19,693 bases of DNA from JASJHI01 sp033791105 (GTDB lineage: Bacteria > Actinomycetota > Acidimicrobiia > Acidimicrobiales > Ilumatobacteraceae): positions 1-19,693 of the forward strand of contig JASJHI010000150.1 of NCBI GenBank assembly GCA_033791105.1, written 5' to 3'. The first letter of the stretch is position 1. Every line of letters begins with the position of its first letter. The notes beneath the pieces are model-generated. The model had not been told where the DNA came from, did no database searches, and was given only the letters and a program-made list of their open reading frames with translations. The translations under genes and the position numbers were made by a program. Shown here piece by piece: positions 1 through 7,339 of the stretch.

Positions 1-287
1 CGGATGTTGAGGGTGTGCAACACCCGACCGCTGCACGGTGCCGCGAAGTACAGCTCGAGGTGCCGCGCCGAGTTCCAGCCGAACGTGGCGACCCGACCGT
101 CGGCGGAGATTCCGAGGTCGTCGAGGACGCCGCCGAGCCGACGAGTCCTGACAGCCCATTCGCCGTACTCGACCCGGTCGATGCCGGCGCTCCCTGCGGT
201 CACGACGCCCTTGTGGCCGAAGTACTTCTCCGCCCGGTCGAAGATGTGCGGAATTGCCAACGGCGTGTCTTGCATGAGGCCCTTCAT
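1..287 (-). CDS. Acyl-CoA synthetase (AMP-binding, ANL superfamily), 5' part only
   Basis: This is the N-terminal 95 residues of a gene that runs off the left edge of the window. The minus strand from the ATG at 287 is open to position 1 and begins MKGLMQDTPLAIPHIFDRAE. It later contains GRVATFGWNSARHLELYFA and ends near HTLNIR. These stretches match the N-terminal domain of medium/long-chain fatty-acyl-CoA ligases, which activate a fatty acid with ATP to an acyl-adenylate and then form the CoA thioester. The AMP-binding core motifs would lie outside the window. No clear Shine-Dalgarno is present, but a TACGTT hexamer (301-296) ends 8 nt before the ATG, which would suit a leaderless mRNA. The gene is divergent from the membrane protein at 370. 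Family assignment is confident; substrate chain length cannot be told. Confidence 0.85.
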   Translation of the reverse strand, partial: MKGLMQDTPLAIPHIFDRAEKYFGHKGVVTAGSAGIDRVEYGEWAVRTRRLGGVLDDLGISADGRVATFGWNSARHLELYFAAPCSGRVLHTLNI

Positions 288-356
288 GGCGTCCGAACGT
301 AGCGCGCCGACCGACGCAGCCGATAGTGCGCCCACCTCGACCCCGAGGGCGCCGGG

Positions 357-362
357 TACGGT
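357..362 (+). promoter_or_regulatory. Possible -10 element for a leaderless mRNA
   Basis: TACGGT fits TANNNT and ends 7 nt before the GTG at 370, so transcription would begin at or next to the start codon. No matching -35 hexamer and no good Shine-Dalgarno are seen. This is inferred from spacing only. Confidence 0.35.
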
Positions 363-369
363 CTGTGCG

Positions 370-1011
370 GTGAGCGAGGCCTCCCCATCAGCAACCGAGG
401 CCGAAGCGGAGAAACCACCGTCCTGGGCCCCCCTGACGCTGGCCGCGTTCGTCGCGCTCGTAATCGCCACCAACATCGCCGCTGCGGTCTGGGCACGTTG
501 GATCGAGGTGAACCCGGAGGGATTGCTCGTCCTCTCGTCGCGCAACCGCTATCTCGCGCTGACGCTGGCCGCGGGAGTACCCCTCAGCGCGTACGTCGTG
601 ATCGGAACGATCCGAATTGCGACCGCATTCGTCGTGTGCCACATGATCGGACGCGCGTACGGCGCGACGGCGCTCGGGTGGTTCACGAAGTACCTCGGCA
701 TCTCGACCGATGCGATCGACGGGTTCAACCGCGGGTTCGTCAAGGCCGAATGGGCGTTGATCCCGGTGTTCGCAGGTTCCAACATCGTCGCCGCGATGAC
801 CGGCGTCCGCCGTACTCCCCCGGTCAGGTTGGCGGTGCTGCTGGCGATCGGCATCGCGGGCCGGCTCATTCTGATGTGGTGGCTCGCTCGAACGTTCGAG
901 ACCCAGTTGGTCGCGTTCCTCGAGTGGGTGGCGGGATACCAGTGGTGGATCGTGGGCATCTCCGTCGGGTTGGTCGTGCTGTTCAACATGCGCAACCTCC
1001 GACGCGGCTGA
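370..1011 (+). CDS. DedA/VTT-like polytopic membrane protein
   Basis: The product is about 213 residues from the GTG at 370. The frame is open further upstream, but that part overlaps the divergent acyl-CoA synthetase and reads as a non-coding shadow, so the GTG is preferred. After a short polar N-terminus there is a membrane segment at about 21-43, then VNPEGLLVLSSRNRYLAL (about 47-64), hydrophobic stretches at about 65-95, 128-143 and 152-174, and a final segment at about 190-206 ending in basic residues. A ...NP.LLL.L..RNR... start, a middle GRAYG-type loop and several hairpin-like hydrophobic segments resemble actinobacterial DedA-family (VTT domain) proteins, which are linked to lipid flipping and membrane homeostasis. 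The match is by general pattern, so the family call is moderate and the substrate is unknown. Tpx starts 55 bp downstream and may be co-transcribed. Confidence 0.65.
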   Translation: MSEASPSATEAEAEKPPSWAPLTLAAFVALVIATNIAAAVWARWIEVNPEGLLVLSSRNRYLALTLAAGVPLSAYVVIGTIRIATAFVVCHMIGRAYGATALGWFTKYLGISTDAIDGFNRGFVKAEWALIPVFAGSNIVAAMTGVRRTPPVRLAVLLAIGIAGRLILMWWLARTFETQLVAFLEWVAGYQWWIVGISVGLVVLFNMRNLRRG

Positions 1012-1066
1012 CCCGCGGACGGGCCGGCCGTAGCGACTCGGCGACGAAGGTGATACAACTCCGCCC

Positions 1067-1561
1067 ATGGCACAAGTGACTCTCGGTGGCAACACCGTCA
1101 ACACGTCCGGAGAACTCCCAGCGGTCGGCAGCACGGCACCCCCGTTCTCACTCACCGGCAGCGATCTCTCAGACATCGCCCACGACGACTACGCCGGAAG
1201 GAGTCTCGTGCTCAACATCTTCCCGAGCATCGACACGCCCACCTGCGCGCAGAGCGTACGAACCTTCAACGCCCGCGCAGCCGACTTCGACGACGCCACC
1301 GTGCTGTGCGTCTCGGCCGACCTGCCCTTCGCCCAGGGCCGCTTCTGTGGTGTCGAGGGCATCGAGAACGTGAGCGCTGCCTCGACGTTCCGCTCGTCGT
1401 TCGGGGCCGACTACGGCGTCACCCTCACCGACGGCAAGCTTGCCGGTGTCCTCGCCCGGGCCGTCGTCGTGATCGGGCCGGATGGTGTCGTCAAGCACAC
1501 CGAACTGGTCGGCGAAATCGCCAACGAGCCCGACTACGACGCTGCCCTCGCGAGCCTCTGA
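1067..1561 (+). CDS. tpx: Thiol peroxidase (atypical 2-Cys peroxiredoxin)
   Basis: The 164-residue product is full length for Tpx. It reduces hydrogen peroxide and alkyl hydroperoxides in the cytoplasm using thioredoxin-type reductants. The peroxidatic cysteine is C60 in the motif NIFPSIDTPTC; the resolving cysteine is C94 in FAQGRFCGVEGIENV. Both are typical of Tpx. The N-terminus MAQVTLGGNTVNTSGELPAVG also matches the family, so the ATG at 1067 is a firm start. A weak GAAGGTG lies about 15 nt upstream and a TACAAC hexamer (1054-1059) ends 7 nt before the ATG, so initiation may be leaderless. The gene is followed on the same strand by a secreted haem peroxidase, but 290 bp separate them and that gene appears to have its own regulatory site. 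Confidence 0.95.
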   Translation: MAQVTLGGNTVNTSGELPAVGSTAPPFSLTGSDLSDIAHDDYAGRSLVLNIFPSIDTPTCAQSVRTFNARAADFDDATVLCVSADLPFAQGRFCGVEGIENVSAASTFRSSFGADYGVTLTDGKLAGVLARAVVVIGPDGVVKHTELVGEIANEPDYDAALASL

Positions 1562-1733
1562 CTCCGACGACTGAGCGCGGCATCGCGCCATCAGTTCCAA
1601 GGGCTTCGCCACCCACATCGATGGTGAGGCGGAGACGACAGTCCGCCCCGAGCAGAGGAACGCGCCCGAGTTGGTCAGTCGATGGCCTCGACTCGCGGAC
1701 CGGGCGTCTCGGCGCGACATCACGCCGCGTGAT

Positions 1734-1751
1734 CTTGTCGGGATCTTGCCG
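1734..1751 (+). promoter_or_regulatory. Direct-repeat operator candidate upstream of haem peroxidase
   Basis: Two copies, CTTGTCG (1734-1740) and CTTGCCG (1745-1751), are spaced exactly 11 bp start to start. The same arrangement recurs at 3562-3579. Tandem heptamers at one helical turn are the usual target of OmpR/PhoB-family regulators, and such a regulator is encoded at 4324. The remaining sequence from 1562 to 1851 contains no gene that can be supported. An ATCTCAC at 1775-1781 also recurs downstream of the second site (3594-3600). Confidence 0.5.
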
Positions 1752-1851
1752 CAGAACTCGCAACCGATTGGCAGATCTCACCTTTCGTTGACTCGGACCA
1801 CGTGATCACCCACCACCAGGTGCGAGACGCGACGAGCAACAGGAGGCTGAG

Positions 1852-3537
1852 ATGCCGACCGAGCGACCCCCCGACCATCTCGGCGACCGGGAGAACGACC
1901 AGCTGACGGAGAGGGCCGGCCCCAGGCTCGGCAGACGGACAGTGCTCGCGGGGCTCGGTTTCGGCGTCGCCGCAGCAGGGGTTCCAGCCGTCGTCAGCGC
2001 TCGCGGCGGCCGAGGCGGCGATCGGCGGGACGGAGGTCGCGATGGCCCGAGTCCAGCAGCCGACCGCGATCCGTCCGGCATCACCGGCGGCACCGGCGAG
2101 GCGGGCCCAGACCGCTTCAGCCGGATCTGGAACGAGCATCCGCCCTTCGTCGAGCCGAGCGATGAACTGCGTGATGTACTCACCGAGATCGGGCGACCGG
2201 GCGGGATGCTCGACGCCCGCGATCCGCTGGAGGTCGGGCCCATCCGCCTCATCACCGAGCCGGATCTGAGCCCGCGCAATCGCGACAACCCGGAACACAC
2301 CGCCGGAACGACATTCATGGGGCAGTTCATCGACCACGACATCACCAGCGATGCCGGCTCGCGCCTCGGACGCCAGCAGTCGGTTCGGCGCAGCACGAAC
2401 ATGCGCAGTGCTCGCCTCGACCTCGACAGCATCTACGGCGGTGGCCCGAGCGCGAGCCCGGAGCTCTATCGCTCCGACGACCCGCTCGCGTTCCGCATGG
2501 AGAGTGGCGGTCGGTTCGAAGACCTGCCACGGGATGCCGATGGGGCGGCGATCGTCGCCGATGCCCGCAACGACGAGAACATGATGATCTCGGGCCTGCA
2601 GGCCGCGTTCCTCCTCGCCCACAACGCGATCCTCGAACGCGAACGCACGACCGGTGGCGGCGATCCGGGGGCAGACGCGGTGTTCACGGCCGCGCAGCGA
2701 ACGCTTCGGTGGCACTACCAGTGGATCGTGTTGCACGAGCTGCTTCCGCAGTTCGTCGGGTCGGCGATGGTCGAGGACATCCTGGCCAACGGGCGGCGGT
2801 ACTACACCCCGGACATCGCTCGAATCCCGGTCGAATTCCAGACATCCGCCTACCGCTTCGGCCACTCGATGATCCGTCCGTCCTATCGCGCCAATCTCGC
2901 GGGCGACGAGGGTGAGCCGTTCTTCGGTTTCGTGTTCGACCCGACGCAGTTCGGCGTCGACGATCCCGACGATCTCCAGGGCGGCAGCCGCGCGCAGCGA
3001 CGATTCATCGGATGGCAGACGTTTTTCGACTTCGGCGACGGCGAGGTGAAGCCGAACAAACGCATCGACACGACGATCTCGACGCCGATGTTCCGGCTGC
3101 CCGTCGGCGCGATCGGTGCGCCGCGCGGCGAAGCGGTCGGACCACTCTCGATCGCGACGCGCAATCTCCTGCGCCACATCACGTGGGGGATCCCGTGCGG
3201 GCAGGACATCGCCGACACGATGTCGGCGCCCCGTCTCGCCGACGGCGACCTCGCCGATGTCGCTGCGATCTCACCGCGGCTCGCCGCGACGACGCCGCTG
3301 TGGCTCTACGTCCTGCGAGAGGCTGACGTCATCGAGGACGGCTTGCACCTCGGGCCGGTCGGTGGACGCATCGTCGGTGAGGTGCTGATCGGCTTGCTGC
3401 AGCTCGACCCGGAGTCGTTCCTCGCCGCCGATCCGGGATGGCGCCCGACGCTCCCCTCGCGCCTGGGCGAAGACGAATTCGTCATGGCCGATCTCCTCAC
3501 GCTCGCCGGGGTCGACCCGGACAGCCGCGGCGAGTGA
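1852..3537 (+). CDS. Tat-exported animal-type haem peroxidase
   Basis: This is a 561-residue protein of the animal (cyclooxygenase/myeloperoxidase-like) peroxidase superfamily. The start is firm: AGGAGG lies just upstream of the ATG at 1852. Residues about 24-50 form a twin-arginine signal, LGRRTVLAGLGFG followed by a hydrophobic Ala/Val stretch, so export of a folded, cofactor-loaded protein is expected. The distal haem motif is GQFIDHD (157-163, distal H162, with the calcium-site aspartate neighbours). An R..E motif follows at RNDE (239-242), and the proximal histidine is H338 in YRFGHSM. Each is in the family order. Such enzymes use hydrogen peroxide to oxidise halides or organic substrates, or act as fatty-acid dioxygenases; which applies here cannot be told. 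It lies before a small secreted protein and a two-component system that share its upstream repeat. Confidence 0.9.
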   Translation: MPTERPPDHLGDRENDQLTERAGPRLGRRTVLAGLGFGVAAAGVPAVVSARGGRGGDRRDGGRDGPSPAADRDPSGITGGTGEAGPDRFSRIWNEHPPFVEPSDELRDVLTEIGRPGGMLDARDPLEVGPIRLITEPDLSPRNRDNPEHTAGTTFMGQFIDHDITSDAGSRLGRQQSVRRSTNMRSARLDLDSIYGGGPSASPELYRSDDPLAFRMESGGRFEDLPRDADGAAIVADARNDENMMISGLQAAFLLAHNAILERERTTGGGDPGADAVFTAAQRTLRWHYQWIVLHELLPQFVGSAMVEDILANGRRYYTPDIARIPVEFQTSAYRFGHSMIRPSYRANLAGDEGEPFFGFVFDPTQFGVDDPDDLQGGSRAQRRFIGWQTFFDFGDGEVKPNKRIDTTISTPMFRLPVGAIGAPRGEAVGPLSIATRNLLRHITWGIPCGQDIADTMSAPRLADGDLADVAAISPRLAATTPLWLYVLREADVIEDGLHLGPVGGRIVGEVLIGLLQLDPESFLAADPGWRPTLPSRLGEDEFVMADLLTLAGVDPDSRGE

Positions 3538-3561
3538 CCCCGCGGAACGTCGTCGAGCGAT

Positions 3562-3579
3562 CTTGCCGAAGCCTTGCCG
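3562..3579 (+). promoter_or_regulatory. Direct-repeat operator candidate upstream of secreted protein and TCS
   Basis: Two perfect CTTGCCG heptamers (3562-3568 and 3573-3579) are spaced 11 bp start to start, the same layout as at 1734-1751. The flanks are also alike: GAT before the first copy, and ACTC then ATCTCAC after the second. The site is about 80 bp before the start at 3659, in the promoter position of the gene group that includes the response regulator. Autoregulation by that regulator is an inference. Confidence 0.55.
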
Positions 3580-3658
3580 ACGCACTCACCGGCATCTCAC
3601 ACGAGTGCTCCATCGTGGGAACCGTCAACCAACCCCGAACAATCTGAAGGAGTCAGTG

Positions 3659-4213
3659 ATGACGAAGACCCGAAACAACCGCACCAGGAAGTACCTGATC
3701 GCTCTCGGCGCCAGCGCCGGTATCGCGATCGGCGCGCTCGGCGCCGCGAACATGGCGTCTGCCCAGACCGACGACACACCGGTCGAGGAGCTTCCGCTCC
3801 AGGTCGATCCGCCGGCCGACAGCGAAACAGGGGGCGGTGACGTCGAACCGGGCGAACCCGGAGAGAATGGCCACCGCGGCTGCGGCGGGCGCGGCGGAAG
3901 CCTCGAGGGTGCCGCCGAGGCGATCGGCATCGAGCCGGAGGCCTTGCGTGAAGCGCTCCAGGCCGGTCAGAGCATGGCTGACGTGGCGACGGCCAACGGC
4001 GTCGATCCGGCTGCGGTCGTCGACGCGCTCATCGCCGACGCCGAAGCCCGACTGGCAGAGAAGGTCGCCGACGGGGCGCTCACCCAGGCCGAGGCGGACG
4101 AGCGCCTTGCCGACAAGACGGAGCGAATCGGCGACCGCATCGATCAGACCCGAGGTGAGCGACCCGACGGTCAAGAGTCACAGCCCACCGCGCAGCCCGC
4201 CCGCACCGCATGA
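3659..4213 (+). CDS. Small secreted helical protein of unknown function
   Basis: The 184-residue product starts at the ATG at 3659, preceded by GAAGGAG at good spacing; a GTG one codon earlier is less likely. A basic N-terminus (MTKTRNNRTRKY) and a hydrophobic run end at ASA-Q near residue 35, a Sec signal peptide with a clear cleavage site. An acidic, Gly-rich linker (about 37-78) follows. A mostly helical Ala/Glu-rich region (about 79-165) then holds SLEGAAEAIGIEPEALREAL, GQSMADVATANGVDP, and ADGALTQAEADERLADK. This pattern is common in exported actinobacterial proteins and has no assigned function. It sits directly before a response regulator and kinase, so it may act as an extracytoplasmic sensor accessory or as a target of that system; neither is shown. 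Confidence 0.85.
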   Translation: MTKTRNNRTRKYLIALGASAGIAIGALGAANMASAQTDDTPVEELPLQVDPPADSETGGGDVEPGEPGENGHRGCGGRGGSLEGAAEAIGIEPEALREALQAGQSMADVATANGVDPAAVVDALIADAEARLAEKVADGALTQAEADERLADKTERIGDRIDQTRGERPDGQESQPTAQPARTA

Positions 4214-4244
4214 CGTTCACCCTCGCCCGCCCCGGGCACCCATC

Positions 4245-4283
4245 GCGACCGGACCTGGTACTCCTCCCGCCAGGTCCGGTCGC
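4245..4283 (+). terminator. Strong hairpin between secreted-protein gene and response regulator
   Basis: A perfect 14-bp inverted repeat (4245-4258 with 4270-4283, arms GCGACCGGACCTGG and its complement) encloses an 11-nt loop. No T-run follows. It starts 31 bp after the stop of the secreted-protein gene and ends 40 bp before the regulator ATG. It could be a terminator without a U tract, an attenuator, or an mRNA-stabilising hairpin that sets unequal expression of the two genes. Confidence 0.6.
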
Positions 4284-4323
4284 CGCGTCCGGGGGCATCG
4301 CCCTCACTACGGGTTGGAATCGA

Positions 4324-5034
4324 ATGACGAATCCCGAGAACAGCGACGCACCACTCGTGCTCATCGCGGAGGACGACGCAGAGATCCGCCACGCCCTCGA
4401 GCGCATCCTTCGGTTCGAGGGCTACCGCACGGTCAGCGCTGCCGATGGCGCCGCCGCGCTCTCGTCAGTCGTCGAGCACGATCCGGACCTCGTCGTGCTC
4501 GACGTGATGATGCCGTATGTCGACGGACTCGCCGTCTGTCGCCGCGTCCGCGAACGCGGCAACCGCGTGCCGATCCTGATGCTCACCGCGCGCCACGAAG
4601 TCTCGGATCGTGTCGCCGGACTCGACGCCGGCGCCGACGACTACATGCCCAAGCCGTTCGATCTCGAGGAGCTGCTCGCTCGTCTGCGGGCACTGCTGCG
4701 CCGGGTCGCCGATCCGGAGGAGGACGTTCTGGCGGCCGGACCGCTTCGCCTGGACATCCGACGCCGTGCACTCACGTCGAACGGCTCTTCGGTCGATCTC
4801 ACCCGCACCGAGTTCTCGATCTTGGAGTTGCTGATGCGCAACGACGGCATCGTGCTCGAACGCTCGACGATCTACGACCGCGTCTGGGGATATGACTTCG
4901 GTACCAGTTCGCGTTCGCTCGACGTCCACGTCGGTTATCTGCGACGCAAGCTCGAGGCCGATGGCAGCCCGCGCCTCATCGACACGGTCCGTGGCGTGGG
5001 TTTTGTCCTCCGCAGCGCCAACGGAGGTCACTGA
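4324..5034 (+). CDS. OmpR/PhoB-family response regulator (MprA-like)
   Basis: The product is 236 residues from the ATG at 4324. A longer in-frame reading from 4210 would run through the hairpin at 4245-4283 and adds non-conserved sequence, so it is not preferred. The receiver domain (about 10-125) has the acidic pair D17/D18, phosphoacceptor D60 in VVLDVMMP, T88 in LTAR and K110 in YMPKPF. The winged-helix DNA-binding domain (about 138-230) contains LTRTEFSILELLMRNDG and SLDVHVGYLRRKLE, and ends VRGVGFVLR. The receiver closely resembles MprA of mycobacteria, which responds to envelope stress; orthology is not proven. The partner kinase starts 3 bp after the stop codon, so the pair is one operon. 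The candidate target is the direct repeat at 1734-1751 and 3562-3579. Confidence 0.93.
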   Translation: MTNPENSDAPLVLIAEDDAEIRHALERILRFEGYRTVSAADGAAALSSVVEHDPDLVVLDVMMPYVDGLAVCRRVRERGNRVPILMLTARHEVSDRVAGLDAGADDYMPKPFDLEELLARLRALLRRVADPEEDVLAAGPLRLDIRRRALTSNGSSVDLTRTEFSILELLMRNDGIVLERSTIYDRVWGYDFGTSSRSLDVHVGYLRRKLEADGSPRLIDTVRGVGFVLRSANGGH

Positions 5035-5037
5035 GCG

Positions 5038-6498
5038 ATGGGCCTCGGCGGTCGCCTCGCCATGACGTTCGCCGCGCTCGTCGCCGGAACCGCGATCGTG
5101 ATCGGCGGAATCAGCTACGTCTCCGCAGGCCGCCAGGTCACCGCCGAGATCGATGGATTCCTTCGACAGCGGTCGGCCGAGATCGCCGAGGGCCAGCGCC
5201 CACCGCCGCGCGATGGTTCGAATCGGCGGAGTGACGGTCGCCGACAGGACTCCTCGGCGGACGACGCCAGTTTCGTGCTGTCTTTCGACGCCGACTCCGA
5301 GGTCCAACTGCTCGCGGAAGATGGAGCCATCGAAGCAACCACCGGACTCGTCATACCCGTCGAGGCTCGTGATGAGCGCATCGCCGACCAGCAATCCGCC
5401 GCGTGGATTCGTACCGTCGACGTCGATGGAACCGACTACCGCGTCATCACCCGACACATCCAAGGAGGTGGCGCGGTGCAGGTCGCACGGACCTTGGACG
5501 AGACGAACAGCCTCCTCGAGAGCGTCCGCTCGCAACTCGTCCTCATCGCGGTGGCGATGGCGCTCGTCGCTGCGATCGTCGGCTGGATCGTCGCGCGGCG
5601 AACCACCCGGCCCCTGCGATCGCTGACGACCGCCGTCGACGCGGTGGCGGAGACGCAGAGCTTCTCGGTCCCCGTCGACGTCGGCGGAAGCGACGAGGTC
5701 GGACGCCTCGCGGCTGGCTTCGATCGCATGCTGCGTGCGCTGGATCTCAGCCGGGAGCAACAGCACCGACTGGTGCAGGACGCGGCACACGAACTCCGGA
5801 CCCCGCTGACAAGCATCCAGGCCAATATCGACTGGCTCGCACGGGCTCCCGACCTCGACGTCGAGACGCGCGAACAGACGCTCGACGCGGTCCGACGTGA
5901 ACTCGACGAACTCAATGGCGTCATCAACGAGATCATCGAACTCGCGACCGACCAGCACGGCCTTCCGGAGCTGCGACCGATCGACCTGTCCGACACGGCA
6001 GCCGCAGCGGTGGAGCAGTTCTGCGGACGCTCGGACCGCCGGGTCGACGTCACGGCTCGCCCGAGCCCGGTCGCCGGCGACGACGAGGCACTCCAACGCG
6101 CCATCGGGAACCTGCTCACCAATGCCGACAAGTACAGCCCGTCGGGCCTGCCGATCTCGGTCGATGTCGCCGGTGGCATCGTGACCGTCTCCGATCGCGG
6201 TCCCGGAATCGCTCCGGTCGACAGATCACTCGTGTTCGACCGCTTCTACCGTTCCGACGACGCCCGCAGCACAGCCGGGTCGGGTCTCGGGCTGGCGATC
6301 GTGCGCGGCATCATCGAAGCCCACGACGGCACCGTCTTCGTCGGCGACGCTCCCGGCGGCGGTGCCGCGGTCGGATTCGCCCTGTCGCCGTCCGTGCCCA
6401 GCACACCAGCCTCGGCCCCTCCACCAACTCTCGGCGTCACAGCCGGCGGTTTCCGCCGGGACCGACGCCGAGACTCCAGCGGCTCAGTGGAGGCCTGA
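5038..6498 (+). CDS. Membrane sensor histidine kinase (HAMP-HisKA-HATPase)
   Basis: This 486-residue kinase is the partner of the regulator that ends 3 bp upstream; its GGAGGT ribosome site lies within the end of that gene. Order of parts: membrane segment 1 (about 8-30), an extracytoplasmic domain of about 130 residues, membrane segment 2 (about 166-186), HAMP (about 187-240), then the dimerisation domain with H251 in AAHELRTPLTSI. The ATPase domain has NLLTNADKYSP (N box), SDRGPGIAP (G1), VFDRFYR (F box) and GSGLGLAIV (G2). All catalytic motifs are intact. The last 30 or so residues (Pro/Ser-rich, then Arg-rich) go beyond the usual end of the domain, and part of them is encoded by the repeat element at 6429-6473. 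The stimulus is unknown. Confidence 0.95.
   Translation: MGLGGRLAMTFAALVAGTAIVIGGISYVSAGRQVTAEIDGFLRQRSAEIAEGQRPPPRDGSNRRSDGRRQDSSADDASFVLSFDADSEVQLLAEDGAIEATTGLVIPVEARDERIADQQSAAWIRTVDVDGTDYRVITRHIQGGGAVQVARTLDETNSLLESVRSQLVLIAVAMALVAAIVGWIVARRTTRPLRSLTTAVDAVAETQSFSVPVDVGGSDEVGRLAAGFDRMLRALDLSREQQHRLVQDAAHELRTPLTSIQANIDWLARAPDLDVETREQTLDAVRRELDELNGVINEIIELATDQHGLPELRPIDLSDTAAAAVEQFCGRSDRRVDVTARPSPVAGDDEALQRAIGNLLTNADKYSPSGLPISVDVAGGIVTVSDRGPGIAPVDRSLVFDRFYRSDDARSTAGSGLGLAIVRGIIEAHDGTVFVGDAPGGGAAVGFALSPSVPSTPASAPPPTLGVTAGGFRRDRRRDSSGSVEA
6429..6473 (+). repeat. Palindromic repeat element, copy 1
   Basis: Outer arms TCTCGGCGTC (6429-6438) and GACGCCGAGA (6464-6473) pair perfectly over 10 bp. 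Inner arms CCGGCGG (6443-6449) and CCGCCGG (6453-6459) pair over 7 bp around a TTT loop. A second copy lies at 13846-13890 in reverse orientation, and by my alignment 39 of 45 positions match. This copy is inside the 3' end of the sensor kinase gene. It may be a REP-like element or a reused 3'-end hairpin. Confidence 0.75.
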
Positions 6499-6525
6499 TC
6501 TAGTCGAGGTCTGATCTAGTCGAGG
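6495..6525. repeat. Short tandem duplication at convergent gene ends
   Basis: CTGATCTAGTCGAGG occurs at 6495-6509 and again at 6511-6525, one base apart. The first copy holds the sensor kinase stop (TGA, 6496-6498), and the second holds the dapB stop (6516-6518). The two convergent reading frames end 17 bp apart. This looks like a small recent duplication. Confidence 0.85.
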
Positions 6526-7307
6526 AACGCGTCGAGCGACCGTGTGACGCCTGCGAATTCGCTGATGCGCTTGCAGGCGAGCAGCACGCCGGGCATGAAA
6601 CTCTCGCGGTCGTAGCTGTCCTGACGGATCGTCAGCGACTGGCCGGTGGCGCCCAGAATGACCTCCTGGTGGGCCACCATGCCGCGCATTCGTACGGAGT
6701 GGGCGCGGATCCCCGCCGGGCCGGCGCCGCCGCGCGCGCCCGGATACACCTCGTCCTCGGTCGGATCCGGCGCAAAGTCTGAGTCGCGGGCGGCCGCCAT
6801 CCGCTCGATCGTCTTCAGCGCGGTGCCCGAAGGTGCGTCGATCTTGCGGTCGTGGTGCAGTTCGATCACCTCGGCCGTGTCGAACCATGGTGCCGCCATC
6901 TCGGCGAATCGCATCATGAGCACTGCCGAGATGGCGAAGTTCGGCGCGATGAGACAGTTCGGACCGGTGCCGTCCGGATGAGCGAAGCTCGACTCGAACA
7001 ACGCGACGTCATCGTCGGTGAAGCCGGTCGTACCGACCACCGCGTGCATGCCGTGGAGCGCGAGCCATGGGATCGTGACGCGAGCGGCATCGGCGACCGT
7101 GAAGTCGATGACCACATCACACTCGGCGTCGGCGAGTGCGTGCAACCGATCGGCGATCGCAATGCCCTCGACCACAACGTCGCCGTCGGCCGACGAGACC
7201 TGTGGGTCGACACCACAGACGAAAACGAGATCGGGGTCGGCGGCCACTGCGGAACAGACGGTGCGACCCATCCGTCCCGCGGCGCCGACGACCCCGACTC
7301 GAATCAT
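6516..7307 (-). CDS. dapB: 4-hydroxy-tetrahydrodipicolinate reductase
   Basis: The 263-residue product is full length. The enzyme reduces hydroxy-tetrahydrodipicolinate with NAD(P)H in the lysine and diaminopimelate pathway. The N-terminal Rossmann motif is GVVGAAGRMG (about 5-14). Further motifs are GTTGFT (92-97), APNFAISAVL (121-130) and the signature ELHHDRKIDAPSGTA (149-163) with catalytic H151/H152 and K155. An AGAGG lies just upstream of the ATG at 7307. The gene begins 32 bp after the pnp stop on the same strand, so rpsO-pnp-dapB is a likely transcription unit. It converges with the sensor kinase gene. Confidence 0.96.
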   Translation of the reverse strand: MIRVGVVGAAGRMGRTVCSAVAADPDLVFVCGVDPQVSSADGDVVVEGIAIADRLHALADAECDVVIDFTVADAARVTIPWLALHGMHAVVGTTGFTDDDVALFESSFAHPDGTGPNCLIAPNFAISAVLMMRFAEMAAPWFDTAEVIELHHDRKIDAPSGTALKTIERMAAARDSDFAPDPTEDEVYPGARGGAGPAGIRAHSVRMRGMVAHQEVILGATGQSLTIRQDSYDRESFMPGVLLACKRISEFAGVTRSLDAFLD

Positions 7308-7339
7308 GCCTCTACCTGAAACATGATGAAGTTTCTAGC

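Noticed and set aside
4..369. N-terminal extension of the DedA-like gene from the ATG at 4
   Set aside because: The extension overlaps the acyl-CoA synthetase on the other strand and reads as low-quality sequence. Hydrophobic, family-like sequence starts only after the GTG at 370.
1720..3177. A 485-codon minus-strand open frame
   Set aside because: It is antisense to the haem peroxidase, which has a Tat signal, haem ligands and a strong ribosome site.
4210..4323. Earlier start of the response regulator at 4210
   Set aside because: The added residues are not receiver-like and the segment contains the 14-bp hairpin. Homologues start just before LVLIAEDD.
4465..6096. A 543-codon minus-strand open frame
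   Set aside because: It is antisense to the response regulator and kinase, whose motifs are complete. The frame has no family match.
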